Source: Candidatus Lucifugimonas marina | GTDB lineage: Bacteria > Chloroflexota > Dehalococcoidia > Lucifugimonadales > Lucifugimonadaceae | Direction of reading: 5' to 3' | Length of the DNA: 64,000 nt | Assembly: GCA_029593915.1 (NCBI GenBank) | Contig: CP046147.1 | Location: 1,736,001 to 1,800,000 of the forward strand | In this document: positions 1 through 9,078 of the stretch, one piece after another | Position numbering within the stretch: position 1 is the first letter of the stretch | Layout of the letters: every line of letters begins with the position of its first letter | Translations under genes and position numbers: made by a program | The notes under the pieces: model-generated | Seen by the model: the letters and a program-made list of their open reading frames with translations, nothing else | Databases searched by the model: none | Told to the model about the DNA's origin: nothing

Positions 1-2
1 CA

Positions 3-98
3 TCTGATTCTTCGTCTTCTTCAGACAGCAGCGGCGGAAGCTCGCACTCTCATGGCGGAGCAAGTCACTCCCACGGCGCTGGCAGCCACACTCACTAG
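3..98 (+). CDS. C-terminal end of an unidentified Ser/Gly/His-rich protein (partial)
   Basis: The third forward frame is open from the window edge to a TAG at 96-98 and encodes about 31 residues made almost only of Ser, Gly, His and Ala, ending in GAGSHTH. The low-complexity tail with regularly spaced His-Ser-His pairs resembles the disordered tails of FmdB-type zinc-ribbon proteins or other metal-binding proteins, but no folded domain is in view, so the function is not assigned. It ends 14 bases before dtd, which suggests co-transcription. Confidence 0.5.
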   Translation, partial: SDSSSSSDSSGGSSHSHGGASHSHGAGSHTH

Positions 99-112
99 AG
101 CCTCGAACGCCT

Positions 113-586
113 ATGCGTGCCGTAATTCAACGGGTCAACCGAGCCTCAGTTAGTGTTTCAGGCGAAATCACCGGATCTATCGACCGCGGACTTTGTTTGT
201 TAATCGGAATTACCCACGACGACACCGCCGATGATGTTAAGTACATCGTCGACAAGACGCTGAACATGAGGATATTTCCTGAGGAATCTGGCGACTCAGG
301 ATTCGATCAATCGGTGATCGACATTGAAGGTGGGCTGCTTCTAGTTAGCCAGTTCACGCTCTACGCCTCAACTCGCAAGGGTCGACGTCCCGGGTTTACC
401 GATGCAGCACGACCAGAGCAAGCGGAGCCGATGTTCAACGAACTTGTTGAGGCATTCCGTCTAAACAGCGGATTAAGGGTTCAGACGGGCGTGTTTGGCG
501 CTTCGATGAATGTCGAGATCGAAAACGCAGGTCCTGTGACGATCATCCTTGATTCGGAAGAGCGAAACACGCCACGCAGGGGCTAG
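113..586 (+). CDS. dtd: D-aminoacyl-tRNA deacylase
   Basis: The product hydrolyses D-aminoacyl-tRNA (and mischarged Gly-tRNA) in the cytosol, recycling tRNA. The 157-residue length is slightly over the usual 145-150. The N-terminus MRAVIQRVNRASVSV is typical of the family, and both signature motifs are visible: SQFTLY near residue 79 (the SQxTL active-site motif) and NAGPVT near residue 137 (the cross-subunit Gly-Pro motif). The ATG at 113 gives exactly the family N-terminus. The last ten residues are a short basic tail. It follows the Ser/His-rich gene at 3-98 closely, and converges with nadC. Confidence 0.96.
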   Translation: MRAVIQRVNRASVSVSGEITGSIDRGLCLLIGITHDDTADDVKYIVDKTLNMRIFPEESGDSGFDQSVIDIEGGLLLVSQFTLYASTRKGRRPGFTDAARPEQAEPMFNELVEAFRLNSGLRVQTGVFGASMNVEIENAGPVTIILDSEERNTPRRG

Positions 587-604
587 CTGCTCGTACCTGA
601 ATAA

Positions 605-1465
605 TTAGGCGTGCTTCGTCTCGTAGTCGAGAGAGATATCCAACGCACGAATTGAGTGCGTAAGCGCACCTATCGAAATGATATCGACGCCCGTTTGAGC
701 AACATCAGCGACGTTGTCGAGAGTGATATTGCCTGACGCTTCAACGATGCAATCGGCAGCGATTTGATCGACAGCAGTTCGCATTTCGTCGGGCGACATA
801 TTATCGAGCATGACAATGTCAGCGCCCGCAGCAACCGCCGCAAGAGCCGCTTCTACCGACTCAACTTCGACTTCGATCTTCACGGTGTGCGGGGCGCGTG
901 TACGCGCTCGCTTGATCGCTTGCCCAAGATCAATTCCTTCACCCTGAAGTGCGGCGAGATGATTGTCCTTGATCAACACTCCATCAGCTAGATTCATTCG
1001 ATGGTTTCGACCACCACCGATGCCGACAGCGTACTTGTCGAGTAGGCGCAGACCTGGAACCGTCTTACGGGTGTCAGTGATAGATGAGGTAGTTCCGTCG
1101 ACCGCTTGAACGTATCGATTGGTGAGGGTTGCGATTCCGCTCATTCGCTGAAGAAAATTCAAGGCGGTTCGTTCGGCAGTGAGAATCGACGCCATAGAGC
1201 CTGAGATTGTGGCGACTACTTCGCCGCCTTCGACTCGGTCGCCATCAAGAAGCTTTTGCGTGAAGACCAGATTGGGGTTAACCCTGCGAAACGAAGCTGC
1301 CGCAACGTCAAGCCCTGCAAGAATGCCAGGTTCTTTGGGAACTAGTGACGCTCGCGCCTCGAGATGAGGAGGAATAAGCGACGATGTGGTGACATCTGCC
1401 CCGACTGAGTCTTCCTCCAACGCACGGTCAATAAAAATATCGAGTTCACGAGGAGTTAAAAACAT
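605..1465 (-). CDS. nadC: Nicotinate-nucleotide pyrophosphorylase (carboxylating), quinolinate phosphoribosyltransferase
   Basis: This enzyme makes nicotinate mononucleotide from quinolinate and PRPP, with loss of CO2, the last committed step of de novo NAD synthesis. At 286 residues it has the normal size. Visible motifs are the TDTRKTVPGLR segment, GGGRNHRMNLADGVLIKDNH (substrate-binding Arg/His/Lys), the IEVEVES strand and the GADIVMLDNMSP phosphate-binding segment. It lies 49 bases downstream of nadA on the same strand, so nadA and nadC are probably one transcript with miaB. Confidence 0.96.
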   Translation of the reverse strand: MFLTPRELDIFIDRALEEDSVGADVTTSSLIPPHLEARASLVPKEPGILAGLDVAAASFRRVNPNLVFTQKLLDGDRVEGGEVVATISGSMASILTAERTALNFLQRMSGIATLTNRYVQAVDGTTSSITDTRKTVPGLRLLDKYAVGIGGGRNHRMNLADGVLIKDNHLAALQGEGIDLGQAIKRARTRAPHTVKIEVEVESVEAALAAVAAGADIVMLDNMSPDEMRTAVDQIAADCIVEASGNITLDNVADVAQTGVDIISIGALTHSIRALDISLDYETKHA

Positions 1466-1514
1466 TTATGTTCTCAGGAAGTTTTCGGGATTCGGAGATC
1501 GGCTAAAGTGATCG

Positions 1515-2729
1515 CTAACCAGCGATTTCCAGCATTCGTTGCAGAGCCACCGCAGCGTTTCGCTGCGTCTCGGGTTCAACTTCGATTCGGTTGATAGCCA
1601 GTCCTGCCATGATGCCTTCAAGAACCCACAACACGTATGCGGGGTGGATTCGGTACATCGTGGCACATGGGCAAACAACCGGATCAAGACAGAAAATATC
1701 TTTGTCAGGATTCTCGGCTGCAAGTCTCCGAACCATGCTGATCTCAGTTCCAACACCCCACGAGGTTCCCGCAGGCGCCTTCGCAATAGTGTCGAGAATC
1801 ATTTCGGTCGATCCGTACATATCCGCAGCCGCCACGACTTCCTGCGTGCACTCAGGGTGAACGATAATCGTCGTTTCGGAATTCTTCTCTCGAGCAGCGT
1901 CTATCTGATCGACAGTAAAGCGGGTGTGAACGGAACAGTGCCCCTGCCAGAGAATTACTTTGGCGTGCTTGATTTCTTCTTCTGAAAGTCCGCCCATAGG
2001 CAAGAACGGATTCCATACAGCCATATCGTCTTCCGATATGCCTTTAGCAATTGCGGTGTTTCGTCCGAGGTGCTGGTCGGGCAAGAAAAGAATCTTCTCG
2101 CCACGCTCGAGAGCCCAATCAAAAGCTTTATCGGCGTTTGAAGAAGTGCAAACTAGCCCGCCGTTCTTGCCACAGTGGGCTTTAATGGCGGCAGCAGAGT
2201 TCATATATGTTATTGGGATTACTTGATCGGTCGTACCGAGAACCGATTCGATATCGTCCCAGCAGTCGCTCACATCTGTCGCGGTAGCCATGTCCGCCAT
2301 AGAGCAACCAGCAGCCATGTTGGGCAGCAGCACGTTTTGGTCAGATGAGGTGAGGATATCGGCAGTTTCAGCCATGAAGTGAACACCGCAGAAGATGATC
2401 CACTTAGCATCCTTCGTCTCAGCTGCCATTTTCGACAATTTGTACGAGTCACCAGTGAAATCGGCGTACTGAATCACGTCGTCTCGCTGGTAATGGTGCC
2501 CAAGAAGAACTGCCTTTTCGCCGATCTCGTTTCGGGCAAATTCAATACCTTCAGCGATCTCCTCAGGAGTCAATTTCAGATAGCGGGTCGGCACTTTTTG
2601 CCACCGCACACCAGCGGCGAACTCCTCTTCGAGCGTTTTGGTTCGCAGATTGCCGTCTGTTTGACAGAAAGCCGACTGTTCCAATTCCGTAATAGGAATC
2701 GTGGTCTGCTTTGTGAACGCAGTCGTCAT
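1515..2729 (-). CDS. nadA: Quinolinate synthase
   Basis: NadA condenses iminoaspartate with dihydroxyacetone phosphate to quinolinate using a [4Fe-4S] cluster. The 404-residue protein is the long NadA type. The cluster cysteines are expected in MAAGCSMADM (about residue 141), HPECTQEV (about 293) and the C-terminal CPCATMYR (about 355). The motif LLGHHYQRDDV near residue 75 is the conserved substrate-binding segment. Its ATG overlaps the TGA of miaB by four bases (ATGA), so translation is probably coupled. Iminoaspartate would come from NadX, encoded divergently just upstream of miaB. Confidence 0.96.
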   Translation of the reverse strand: MTTAFTKQTTIPITELEQSAFCQTDGNLRTKTLEEEFAAGVRWQKVPTRYLKLTPEEIAEGIEFARNEIGEKAVLLGHHYQRDDVIQYADFTGDSYKLSKMAAETKDAKWIIFCGVHFMAETADILTSSDQNVLLPNMAAGCSMADMATATDVSDCWDDIESVLGTTDQVIPITYMNSAAAIKAHCGKNGGLVCTSSNADKAFDWALERGEKILFLPDQHLGRNTAIAKGISEDDMAVWNPFLPMGGLSEEEIKHAKVILWQGHCSVHTRFTVDQIDAAREKNSETTIIVHPECTQEVVAAADMYGSTEMILDTIAKAPAGTSWGVGTEISMVRRLAAENPDKDIFCLDPVVCPCATMYRIHPAYVLWVLEGIMAGLAINRIEVEPETQRNAAVALQRMLEIAG

Positions 2730-4069
2730 ACGACCGGTACCTTTTCCTTTTGCACTCTGGATTCAATTAGCTCTGCTTCGAGCGACCAGGGTGAACTATC
2801 TGTTATCTCAACTTGAACTGTCTGACCTGGTTGCGGTTCTACCGCTTCAGTTCCGACTGCCATGTTTAAGTAGATAAGTTTATCCCCTCTGTTACGACCG
2901 TGCAGTCTACCTCTCTTGCGACCTTCAACGAGTACATCGAAGTTCGATCCTATGAGAGTTGCATTGTTTTTGGTTTGAATTTCGTTCTGAAGCTGCTCAA
3001 CCGTGGCTTTCCTGGCCTTCTTGATAGCCCTCGGAATGTCGTCCGTCATCTTGCGAGAGGCGTACGTACCTTCTCGATACGAGTACTCCGAAGTGTGAAC
3101 TTTCGAGAATTCGACCGCCCGCAATACGTCCATCGACTTTTCGAACTGAGCGTCAGTTTCGCCTGAGAATCCGACGATGAGGTCGGTTGTGAGGGTGACA
3201 TTCGGGATCATCTGCTGAATCTGTTCGATTTTGTCTAGGAACTGACCACGGGTGTAGCCGCGCCGCATGTTCGCCAAAACTGTGTCGTCGCCAGCCTGGA
3301 ATGGTAGGTTGATCATTTCGCAGACTTTGGGCAAATCTCGGATAGCTTCGATAATCCGTACCGACATGTCGTTTGGGTGCGAGGTCATAAACCTGATTCG
3401 TTCGAGTCCGGGAATCTCGTGGACTTGCTCCATGAGATCAGCAAGATCCAGTCGAGGGCGGATATCGTGACCATACGAATCGACGTTCTGGCCCAAAAGC
3501 GTGATGTCTTTCACGCCCCGAGCGACCATCATTTCGGCTTCGTGAACGATATCGAACGCTGGTCGACTATTTTCCCGACCACGGCGATAAGGGATGATGC
3601 AGAACGTACAGAACTTGTCGCAGCCGTGGACAATCGGAATGAATGAAGCAACGTTGGGGTTTTCGGACACAGCTTCGACTAGGCATCCTTCTGGATCAAG
3701 CCCGTGTTTTATCCCTGCAGTTTCGAGAATCGGTTCGAATTCCTGAGGTCGTGCCCAAACGTCTACATATGGGAAGCGGCGTTTTAGCTCTGCTTGCTGT
3801 GGCCCCACCATGCAACCCATCACCGCAATCATGCGGTTCGTGTTGCCTTTCATTCTCTTGCCGAGTCGCCCGAGTATGCCGGTTGCGGTATCTTCTGCCG
3901 ATTGACGAACCACACACGTGTTCATAACGACAACGTCGGCATTCGCCATATCGTCGGTCGATTCGAACCCCATGTTGGTAAAACCGGCGGACAAACGTTC
4001 AGAGTCAGATGTGTTCATCTGACAACCGACGGTCCAAACGTGATAACTAGGCAATTTGTGGTTGGTCAC
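2726..4069 (-). CDS. miaB: tRNA-2-methylthio-N6-dimethylallyladenosine synthase
   Basis: A radical-SAM methylthiotransferase that adds the 2-methylthio group to i6A37 of tRNAs reading UNN codons. The N-terminal cluster cysteines are seen in TVGCQMN, MNTCVVR and VMGCMVG; the radical-SAM motif CDKFCTFC follows, and a C-terminal TRAM domain is present. The frame is open to 4219, but those extra 50 residues are not family-like and would run into the nadX frame. I prefer the GTG at 4069 (protein starts MTNHKLPSYHVWTVG, 447 residues, the normal length). The insertion of a tRNA-modification gene between NAD genes is probably incidental. Confidence 0.93.
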   Translation of the reverse strand: MTNHKLPSYHVWTVGCQMNTSDSERLSAGFTNMGFESTDDMANADVVVMNTCVVRQSAEDTATGILGRLGKRMKGNTNRMIAVMGCMVGPQQAELKRRFPYVDVWARPQEFEPILETAGIKHGLDPEGCLVEAVSENPNVASFIPIVHGCDKFCTFCIIPYRRGRENSRPAFDIVHEAEMMVARGVKDITLLGQNVDSYGHDIRPRLDLADLMEQVHEIPGLERIRFMTSHPNDMSVRIIEAIRDLPKVCEMINLPFQAGDDTVLANMRRGYTRGQFLDKIEQIQQMIPNVTLTTDLIVGFSGETDAQFEKSMDVLRAVEFSKVHTSEYSYREGTYASRKMTDDIPRAIKKARKATVEQLQNEIQTKNNATLIGSNFDVLVEGRKRGRLHGRNRGDKLIYLNMAVGTEAVEPQPGQTVQVEITDSSPWSLEAELIESRVQKEKVPVV

Positions 4070-4272
4070 CTGAGCTGCGGGTGAAACTCGGCGCAAAACC
4101 GCCAGCCCGAACTCTACTTCGTGAGAATATTTAATCCAGTTCCTAACTGTTAAGGATATCTCTACTCGCGACCGCGCACCATATTTGGCGCGGGAATACT
4201 TTGGCGCAGTTATCATCAACCGGCGAATTCGGCTTGAATTCTGATTTTTTCAATGATTTACGAGAGAGTGGA

Positions 4273-5124
4273 GTGCAAGAAGTAGTGCCTGAGCAAGTAA
4301 ATGTAGGACTAATTGGGTGTGGGTCGATGGGATCGGAACTGGCTCGAGCCGTCCAGCGAGGCGAAGCAGGGTCAGCCAAGATCATTGGCCTGTTCGACGA
4401 ATATCAGCCAGGACGAACTGCTCTAGCCAACGAACTCGGATCCAACGGAAATTCAAAGCCAGTCGAGGCTGAAACAGTTTCTGATCTTGTGAACCAACCG
4501 AATCTCGATTTAGTGATTGAATGTGCATCACAGGCAGCAGTTGTTGCTCACGCTGAAACAGTTCTTTCAGCCGGAAAATCGATGCTTGTGATGAGCTCGG
4601 GAGCAATGATTTCGCCAGACTTCATGCGAACGGTTTCTGCTATGGCAGAAAAATCAGGTGCTTCAATCTACATTCCTTCGGGTGCGGTTGGCGGAATCGA
4701 CGCCCTCAGAGCTTCGAAGGCACTGCTAAAAGAAGTGACAATCGTTTCGACAAAGAAACCGATCTCACTCACCGGCGCTCCGGGGTTTGCTGACTGGGAA
4801 GACAAAGAAATTACGCAAGCCACAGTAATTTATGAGGGCTCGGCTACCGAAGCGGTCGGTCTATTCCCCGCTAACGTTAATGTGGCGGCGACGGTGAGCA
4901 TGGCAGGGATTGGTCCTGACGCAACGAAAGTACGTGTTGTTGCCGATCCAAACTCTCCTGGCAATGTCCATGAGATTAACGCGGTAAGCAAAGCCGGTAA
5001 ATTCTCGTTCCGATTCGAGAATATGCCCCACGAAACCAACCCAAAGACGAGTTTCTTGGCGGTGCTGGCAGCAATAGAAACGCTGCGATCGATCTGTGAG
5101 CCGGGTCTACGGATCGGCACATAG
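4273..5124 (+). CDS. nadX: L-aspartate dehydrogenase
   Basis: This enzyme oxidises L-aspartate to iminoaspartate with NAD(P)+, feeding NadA in place of the flavoenzyme NadB. The N-terminal Rossmann motif VGLIGCGSMGSELARAV is clear, followed by the ECASQAAV segment and the central SGAVGGIDALRASK catalytic region; VNVAATVSMAGIGPDATKVRVVADP near the C-terminus is typical of NadX. The frame is open from a TTG at 4201, but this overlaps the miaB frame; the GTG at 4273, just after a GAGAGTGGA stretch, places the dinucleotide motif about 14 residues in, as expected. It is divergent from miaB-nadA-nadC. Confidence 0.9.
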   Translation: MQEVVPEQVNVGLIGCGSMGSELARAVQRGEAGSAKIIGLFDEYQPGRTALANELGSNGNSKPVEAETVSDLVNQPNLDLVIECASQAAVVAHAETVLSAGKSMLVMSSGAMISPDFMRTVSAMAEKSGASIYIPSGAVGGIDALRASKALLKEVTIVSTKKPISLTGAPGFADWEDKEITQATVIYEGSATEAVGLFPANVNVAATVSMAGIGPDATKVRVVADPNSPGNVHEINAVSKAGKFSFRFENMPHETNPKTSFLAVLAAIETLRSICEPGLRIGT

Positions 5125-5267
5125 ACAGTTCGTCACTGGCTAATTGAAGCGTTGTCGAACTTCTATAAATCACTAAGCCTAGGACGCTGGGGACTTGCTC
5201 TGGCGTGCCCGCGGAGCTAGCGCGGCGATCAAGCCGTTCGACGGCGCCCGGAGCGTAATGCAAAAAA

Positions 5268-5360
5268 TGGCGGAGGGTGCGGGATTCGAACCCGCGAGGA
5301 GGCTCAACACCCCCAACCCGCTTAGCAGGCGGGCGCACTAGGCCACTATGCGAACCCTCC
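5268..5360 (-). tRNA. tRNA-Ser (anticodon GCU)
   Basis: Read on the minus strand, the acceptor stem pairs GGAGGGT with ACCCTCC, followed by discriminator G and an encoded CCA. The anticodon stem is CCCGC/GCGGG with loop CTGCTAA, giving anticodon GCT (reads AGC and AGU). The T-arm is GCGGG-TTCGAAT-CCCGC. A long class II variable arm, as required for tRNA-Ser, lies between the anticodon and T stems. The gene sits alone between nadX and the ABC transporter genes. Confidence 0.95.
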
Positions 5361-5472
5361 GCGGAAGATGTGCCAGTGCGAACCTTCTAAATATAACTTC
5401 ACGTTTGCGTATCAGCAAAGGAGTTACGCATGATCTTTGAGGGTTTTAGCGTCACTCATCCCGAAGTGCCGA

Positions 5473-6258
5473 CTATTTGATCAGTCGACGTCTGAGCAAG
5501 AGGATCGCAATCGGCCAGATGATCGCTGTAAACACGATCATGTAAACAGCTGCCCACACGTGTGACATGTCAAAGCTCGCCAATGCGAATCCACGGGCGA
5601 TGTGTACAGCCGATGTGAGCGGCATTACCCATGCAATAGGTTCGACCCAATCCGGAAGAATCGAGATCGGGAAGAACGATCCTGAGAAGAAGAACATTGG
5701 CGACGCCACCAACGTGAATACCAGCGTCAGGAACGTTGTGTGTGGCGCAACTGCCGAGAACAGGAACCCAAGCGCACCGAACGTAATTCCAACCATCACT
5801 GCTGGAATCAATATTCCGATAGCTTCCCAACCGTTTAGCCAACCGAACATGGCGGCGACTATCGCCGTACCCACAACGGTCAAAATTGATCTGGTGACCG
5901 CCCATAAGATGTCGCCCATAGTGATTTCGGTGACAGTGATAGGTGTCGTTAACGCAGTCTCATACACGTCGTTATCGATGCGGTTGTAAGCGTTCCACGA
6001 AGTTTCAAACAACGCGTGGAACATTGCATTACCAATAATTAGTCCGGGCGTTACAAACTCTGCGTATGACACGCCGTCTTCAACGGAGCCGATCAATTTG
6101 CCGACACCGAATCCAACTGCAACCAAGATGATTACTGGCTCGATCAGAACCCATGTAATCACGAACTTCCAGTAACGCACGAACGAAACAGCGTGACGCA
6201 GCCAGAGACCAGTGACGCTTCTGCGCCGTATTCCAGGAGTTGGGATTGCGCGGTTCAT
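5473..6258 (-). CDS. ABC-2 type transporter permease (DrrB/NodJ-like)
   Basis: This 261-residue protein has about six hydrophobic segments and the ABC2_membrane architecture. The conserved region near residues 100-130 (FETSWNAYNRIDND followed by an ETALTTPITVTEI segment) is typical of export permeases that pair with DrrA-like ATPases. Its ATG overlaps the stop codon of the upstream ATPase gene (TAATG), so the two are translationally coupled and form one exporter. The substrate is not evident; the family includes drug, polysaccharide and lipid exporters. Confidence 0.9.
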   Translation of the reverse strand: MNRAIPTPGIRRRSVTGLWLRHAVSFVRYWKFVITWVLIEPVIILVAVGFGVGKLIGSVEDGVSYAEFVTPGLIIGNAMFHALFETSWNAYNRIDNDVYETALTTPITVTEITMGDILWAVTRSILTVVGTAIVAAMFGWLNGWEAIGILIPAVMVGITFGALGFLFSAVAPHTTFLTLVFTLVASPMFFFSGSFFPISILPDWVEPIAWVMPLTSAVHIARGFALASFDMSHVWAAVYMIVFTAIIWPIAILLLRRRLIK

Positions 6259-7226
6259 TATTCGTCTCTCAATTCTCGACCTGTGATCGAGAGAAATACG
6301 TCTTCAAGGTTTCCAGCACGGTAAGAAGTTCTTACGCCTTCAACCGATTCCAATCCTGATAAATCAGGCCTGTCGCCATTCACACCAGTGACGCTCACCA
6401 GTGCTCCCACTTCTCGGAAAGTAATAGATCGTTCGTCCAAATACTCTCTAACGGTTCTGAGAGATGCCGGGGTGACTCTAAGCTGCGCCACTTCTTTGGG
6501 GGCGTGACGTTCGATCATCTGATCGGGAGTGCCTTCGTCAAGAATCTTGCCGTGGTCCATGATCGATAGGCGATCACAGAGAATGGTTGCTTCTTCCATA
6601 TAGTGAGTCGAGAGCAGCACGGTTACGCCTGCATCCTTCAACACTGCCAGCTCTTCCCAGACACGGTTTCGACTTTGTGGGTCCAAACCCGTGGACGGCT
6701 CGTCCATGACGATCACAGTTGGACTGGTCATCATTGAGCGGGCGATTGCCAATCGGCGTTTCATTCCACCTGAAAGCTCGTACACATTGGCTTTTGAACG
6801 ATCTCTCAGGCCAAAGAACTCAAGCACCTCATGTGCCCGGTTTTTGGAACCTTTTCTCGAAAGACCTGCGAGAAATCCGTGGAGGAAAAGATTTTGAAAT
6901 ACGGTTAGACCGTTATCAAGACCATCATGCTGGGTAACAACTCCCATCACTTCTCGAACCGCGCGGTTGTCCTTGACCACGTCGATTCCAGCGACGTTGA
7001 TATCGCCCGAGTTGACTGGCGATAGACCACTCAGCATTCGCATTGTTGTCGTCTTACCGGCACCGTTTGGTCCCAGCAGACCGTACGTTTCGCCCGGCTC
7101 AACATTGAACGAAATCCCGTCGACCGCGGCGAAATCTCCGTAGAGCTTACGAATGTTTTCGGCTTGAATTACGGAGCCGTTCGAATTACGAACTGAATCG
7201 CGCTTCACTTGTGATTCGTTGGTCAA
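6258..7226 (-). CDS. ABC transporter ATP-binding protein (DrrA-like)
   Basis: The nucleotide-binding subunit of the exporter, 322 residues. The Walker A motif GPNGAGKTTTMRM lies near residue 53, the signature LSGGMKRRLAIARS near 152, and Walker B VIVMDEPSTGLD near 175, followed by the switch His in LLSTHYMEE. The C-terminal ~90 residues are the extension seen in DrrA/NatA-type export ATPases (DUF4162-like). It precedes the permease gene with a one-base overlap. Substrate unknown. Confidence 0.93.
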   Translation of the reverse strand: MTNESQVKRDSVRNSNGSVIQAENIRKLYGDFAAVDGISFNVEPGETYGLLGPNGAGKTTTMRMLSGLSPVNSGDINVAGIDVVKDNRAVREVMGVVTQHDGLDNGLTVFQNLFLHGFLAGLSRKGSKNRAHEVLEFFGLRDRSKANVYELSGGMKRRLAIARSMMTSPTVIVMDEPSTGLDPQSRNRVWEELAVLKDAGVTVLLSTHYMEEATILCDRLSIMDHGKILDEGTPDQMIERHAPKEVAQLRVTPASLRTVREYLDERSITFREVGALVSVTGVNGDRPDLSGLESVEGVRTSYRAGNLEDVFLSITGRELRDE

Positions 7227-7294
7227 GTTGCCTCGCTAAATCTGTAACGTCATGTTCTAAAACGACATTGACGACAGAAGAATGTCGTTCAGGG

Positions 7295-8032
7295 TTAGTC
7301 GCCAGAACTTGCTGGCGGTGGTATCTCGTTATTGGCGCCCGGTGTCTCGCCGATCCACACTTCCCCACCCTCGAAGATCTCTTTCTTCCAAATTGGCACG
7401 ATTTCTTTGAGTCGATCTACAAAATAGAGGGCCGACTCGAACGCGGGTCGCCTATGTGCCGATCCAACAGCGACGATCATGCTCGTTTCGCCGATATCGA
7501 CACGCCCCGTACGGTGGGCGATGGCAATCTTTCCCAACTCCCACTTGCTGCGCATTTCACCGATGATCTCGGCGATTTTGTTCTCAGCCATTGGCTGATA
7601 CGCCTCGTAAGTAAGGTAATCGACCACCCTGCCCTGATTGTTATCTCTGGTATTTCCCAAGAAAGTCACCGCAGCACCGTCGGCACCAGTCCTGACGAAC
7701 TCAGTCAGAGGCGCATCATCGAGCGAATCAGGAGTAACAAATACCCAATCGGAATCAGTCTTGATATCGCCTGAACCACCGCTTACAGGAGGAATGAGAG
7801 CGATCTCGTCGCCAGCTTTCACGGATTGATCGCCTTTTACGTATTCACCGTTCAGCGCCAGCATCACGCTTGTACCCGGCTTGGGATCGCTCGGGGCTGC
7901 CGAACGTGCGGCAACTACAGCATCGTCGACAGTCATGCCTGCTGTCGCAGAGATTTTCACGCTGCGTGTTCCGGCTCGCTCGTGTAAAACGGCGAAGAAC
8001 AGAACTTCGATTTGTTGATCGTTGGTGCTCAA
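7295..8032 (-). CDS. MoaD-MoaE fusion, molybdopterin synthase
   Basis: Both subunits of molybdopterin synthase are in one 245-residue chain. Residues 1-86 form a MoaD/ThiS ubiquitin-like fold (VLFFAVLHERAG at the start, IALIPPVSGG at the end). Residues about 97-235 are MoaE (VTFLGNTRDNNQGR, YEAYQPMAENKI, IAHRTGRVDIGETSMIVAVGSAHR, VPIWKKEIFEGGEVWIG). The MoaD Gly-Gly that must become a free C-terminal thiocarboxylate is internal, followed at once by SGD, so cleavage after the second Gly is likely, as known for mycobacterial MoaX. No other Mo-cofactor gene is in the window. Confidence 0.93.
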   Translation of the reverse strand: MSTNDQQIEVLFFAVLHERAGTRSVKISATAGMTVDDAVVAARSAAPSDPKPGTSVMLALNGEYVKGDQSVKAGDEIALIPPVSGGSGDIKTDSDWVFVTPDSLDDAPLTEFVRTGADGAAVTFLGNTRDNNQGRVVDYLTYEAYQPMAENKIAEIIGEMRSKWELGKIAIAHRTGRVDIGETSMIVAVGSAHRRPAFESALYFVDRLKEIVPIWKKEIFEGGEVWIGETPGANNEIPPPASSGD

Positions 8033-8202
8033 TACAAATACAGGAACTAGTGGTTTCTCAAATATTGAGATTCAGGTTACTGCTGAACAGATGTAACTGG
8101 GTACACATCATGTCACTAGAAGTTGTGATGTTTTGAGTGATGATTTTGTCCATGCAGTTATTGAAGCCGATAATCTTGAGTCTCAACCAATCAGGAGAAC
8201 CA

Positions 8203-8874
8203 ATGCCGGACGAAACAACACCGACTAACCCAAGAATGAAAGTAGTTCGAGTCCCCGAACGCGGTGCGTACGACCGCGAAACGGTCTACAAGACGTTCGA
8301 CGATGGCTATCTCTGCCACGTTGGCTACGAATCTGACAACGGACCAGTCGTCCTACCCACTCTTTATGGTCGTCACGAAGATTCTGTTTACTTTCACGGT
8401 TCGCCCGCGGCAGGAATGTTTCGCCGGGCTAAATCCGATGCAGAAGTGAGCCTCACCGTCACTCACGTTGATGGCTTCGTTCTCGCTCGTTCGTTATTTC
8501 ACCACTCAATGAACTATCGATCAGTTGTCGCAATCGGCAAACCAGAACGAGTGATCGATAAACAAGAAATCAATTTCGGTCTGGAAGTGATCACAGAAAA
8601 TTGCCTCCCCGGGCGATGGGCCGAAGCTCGAAAGCCCAACGAAGTGGAATTGCGCCAAACCGCTGTCTACAAAATTTCTATTACCGATGCTTCAGTGAAA
8701 GCGCGAGAGGGTGCTCCCGGTGACGATGAAGAAGATGTCGAACTAGACATCTGGGCCGGTGTGTTCCCTGTTGTTACAGGAATAGGCGCACCAATCCCTG
8801 CACCCGATTTCACAGCTGGAACTGATTTGCCATCTGCCATAAGCACATTTTCACGAGTTTCGGCTGACTCTTAA
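8203..8874 (+). CDS. Pyridoxamine 5'-phosphate oxidase family (FMN-binding split-barrel) protein
   Basis: The 223-residue product matches the Pyridox_ox_2 / flavin-nucleotide-binding group: YKTFDDGYLCHVGY near the start, LPTLYGRHEDSVYFHGS, and FVLARSLFHHSMNYRSVVAIG form the FMN-binding split barrel. The frame is open from 8137, but the ATG at 8203 is preceded by AGGAGA with a suitable spacer and removes an unrelated hydrophobic leader. The substrate is unknown; such proteins are often predicted flavin reductases or stress proteins. It stands alone between moaDE (divergent) and rpsP. Confidence 0.85.
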   Translation: MPDETTPTNPRMKVVRVPERGAYDRETVYKTFDDGYLCHVGYESDNGPVVLPTLYGRHEDSVYFHGSPAAGMFRRAKSDAEVSLTVTHVDGFVLARSLFHHSMNYRSVVAIGKPERVIDKQEINFGLEVITENCLPGRWAEARKPNEVELRQTAVYKISITDASVKAREGAPGDDEEDVELDIWAGVFPVVTGIGAPIPAPDFTAGTDLPSAISTFSRVSADS

Positions 8875-9078
8875 ACGTCTCGCACACCCGAATACGCCCC
8901 AGTATGTTCACCACCAGATTGCCATTCAATGCGTAATCGGTGTTCCTAGCCCTTTGACCTTGAACGTAATGGGCAATACAATTTTAGGTCGATTGTGTTG
9001 AACTCCCGCACTTTGCGTGAGTCTGACTTCTCCCTTTTCCCGCCGCATCCCTATTTACGGCATGGAGTGATTTCACGA

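Noticed and set aside
1539-1985. Long forward ORFs opposite nadA
   Set aside because: They are shadow frames of nadA codons, with no family resemblance.
4201-4272. TTG 4201 as nadX start, with the long miaB start at 4219
   Set aside because: Both N-terminal parts are unlike their families and would overlap each other; internal GTG starts at 4273 and 4069 give normal proteins.
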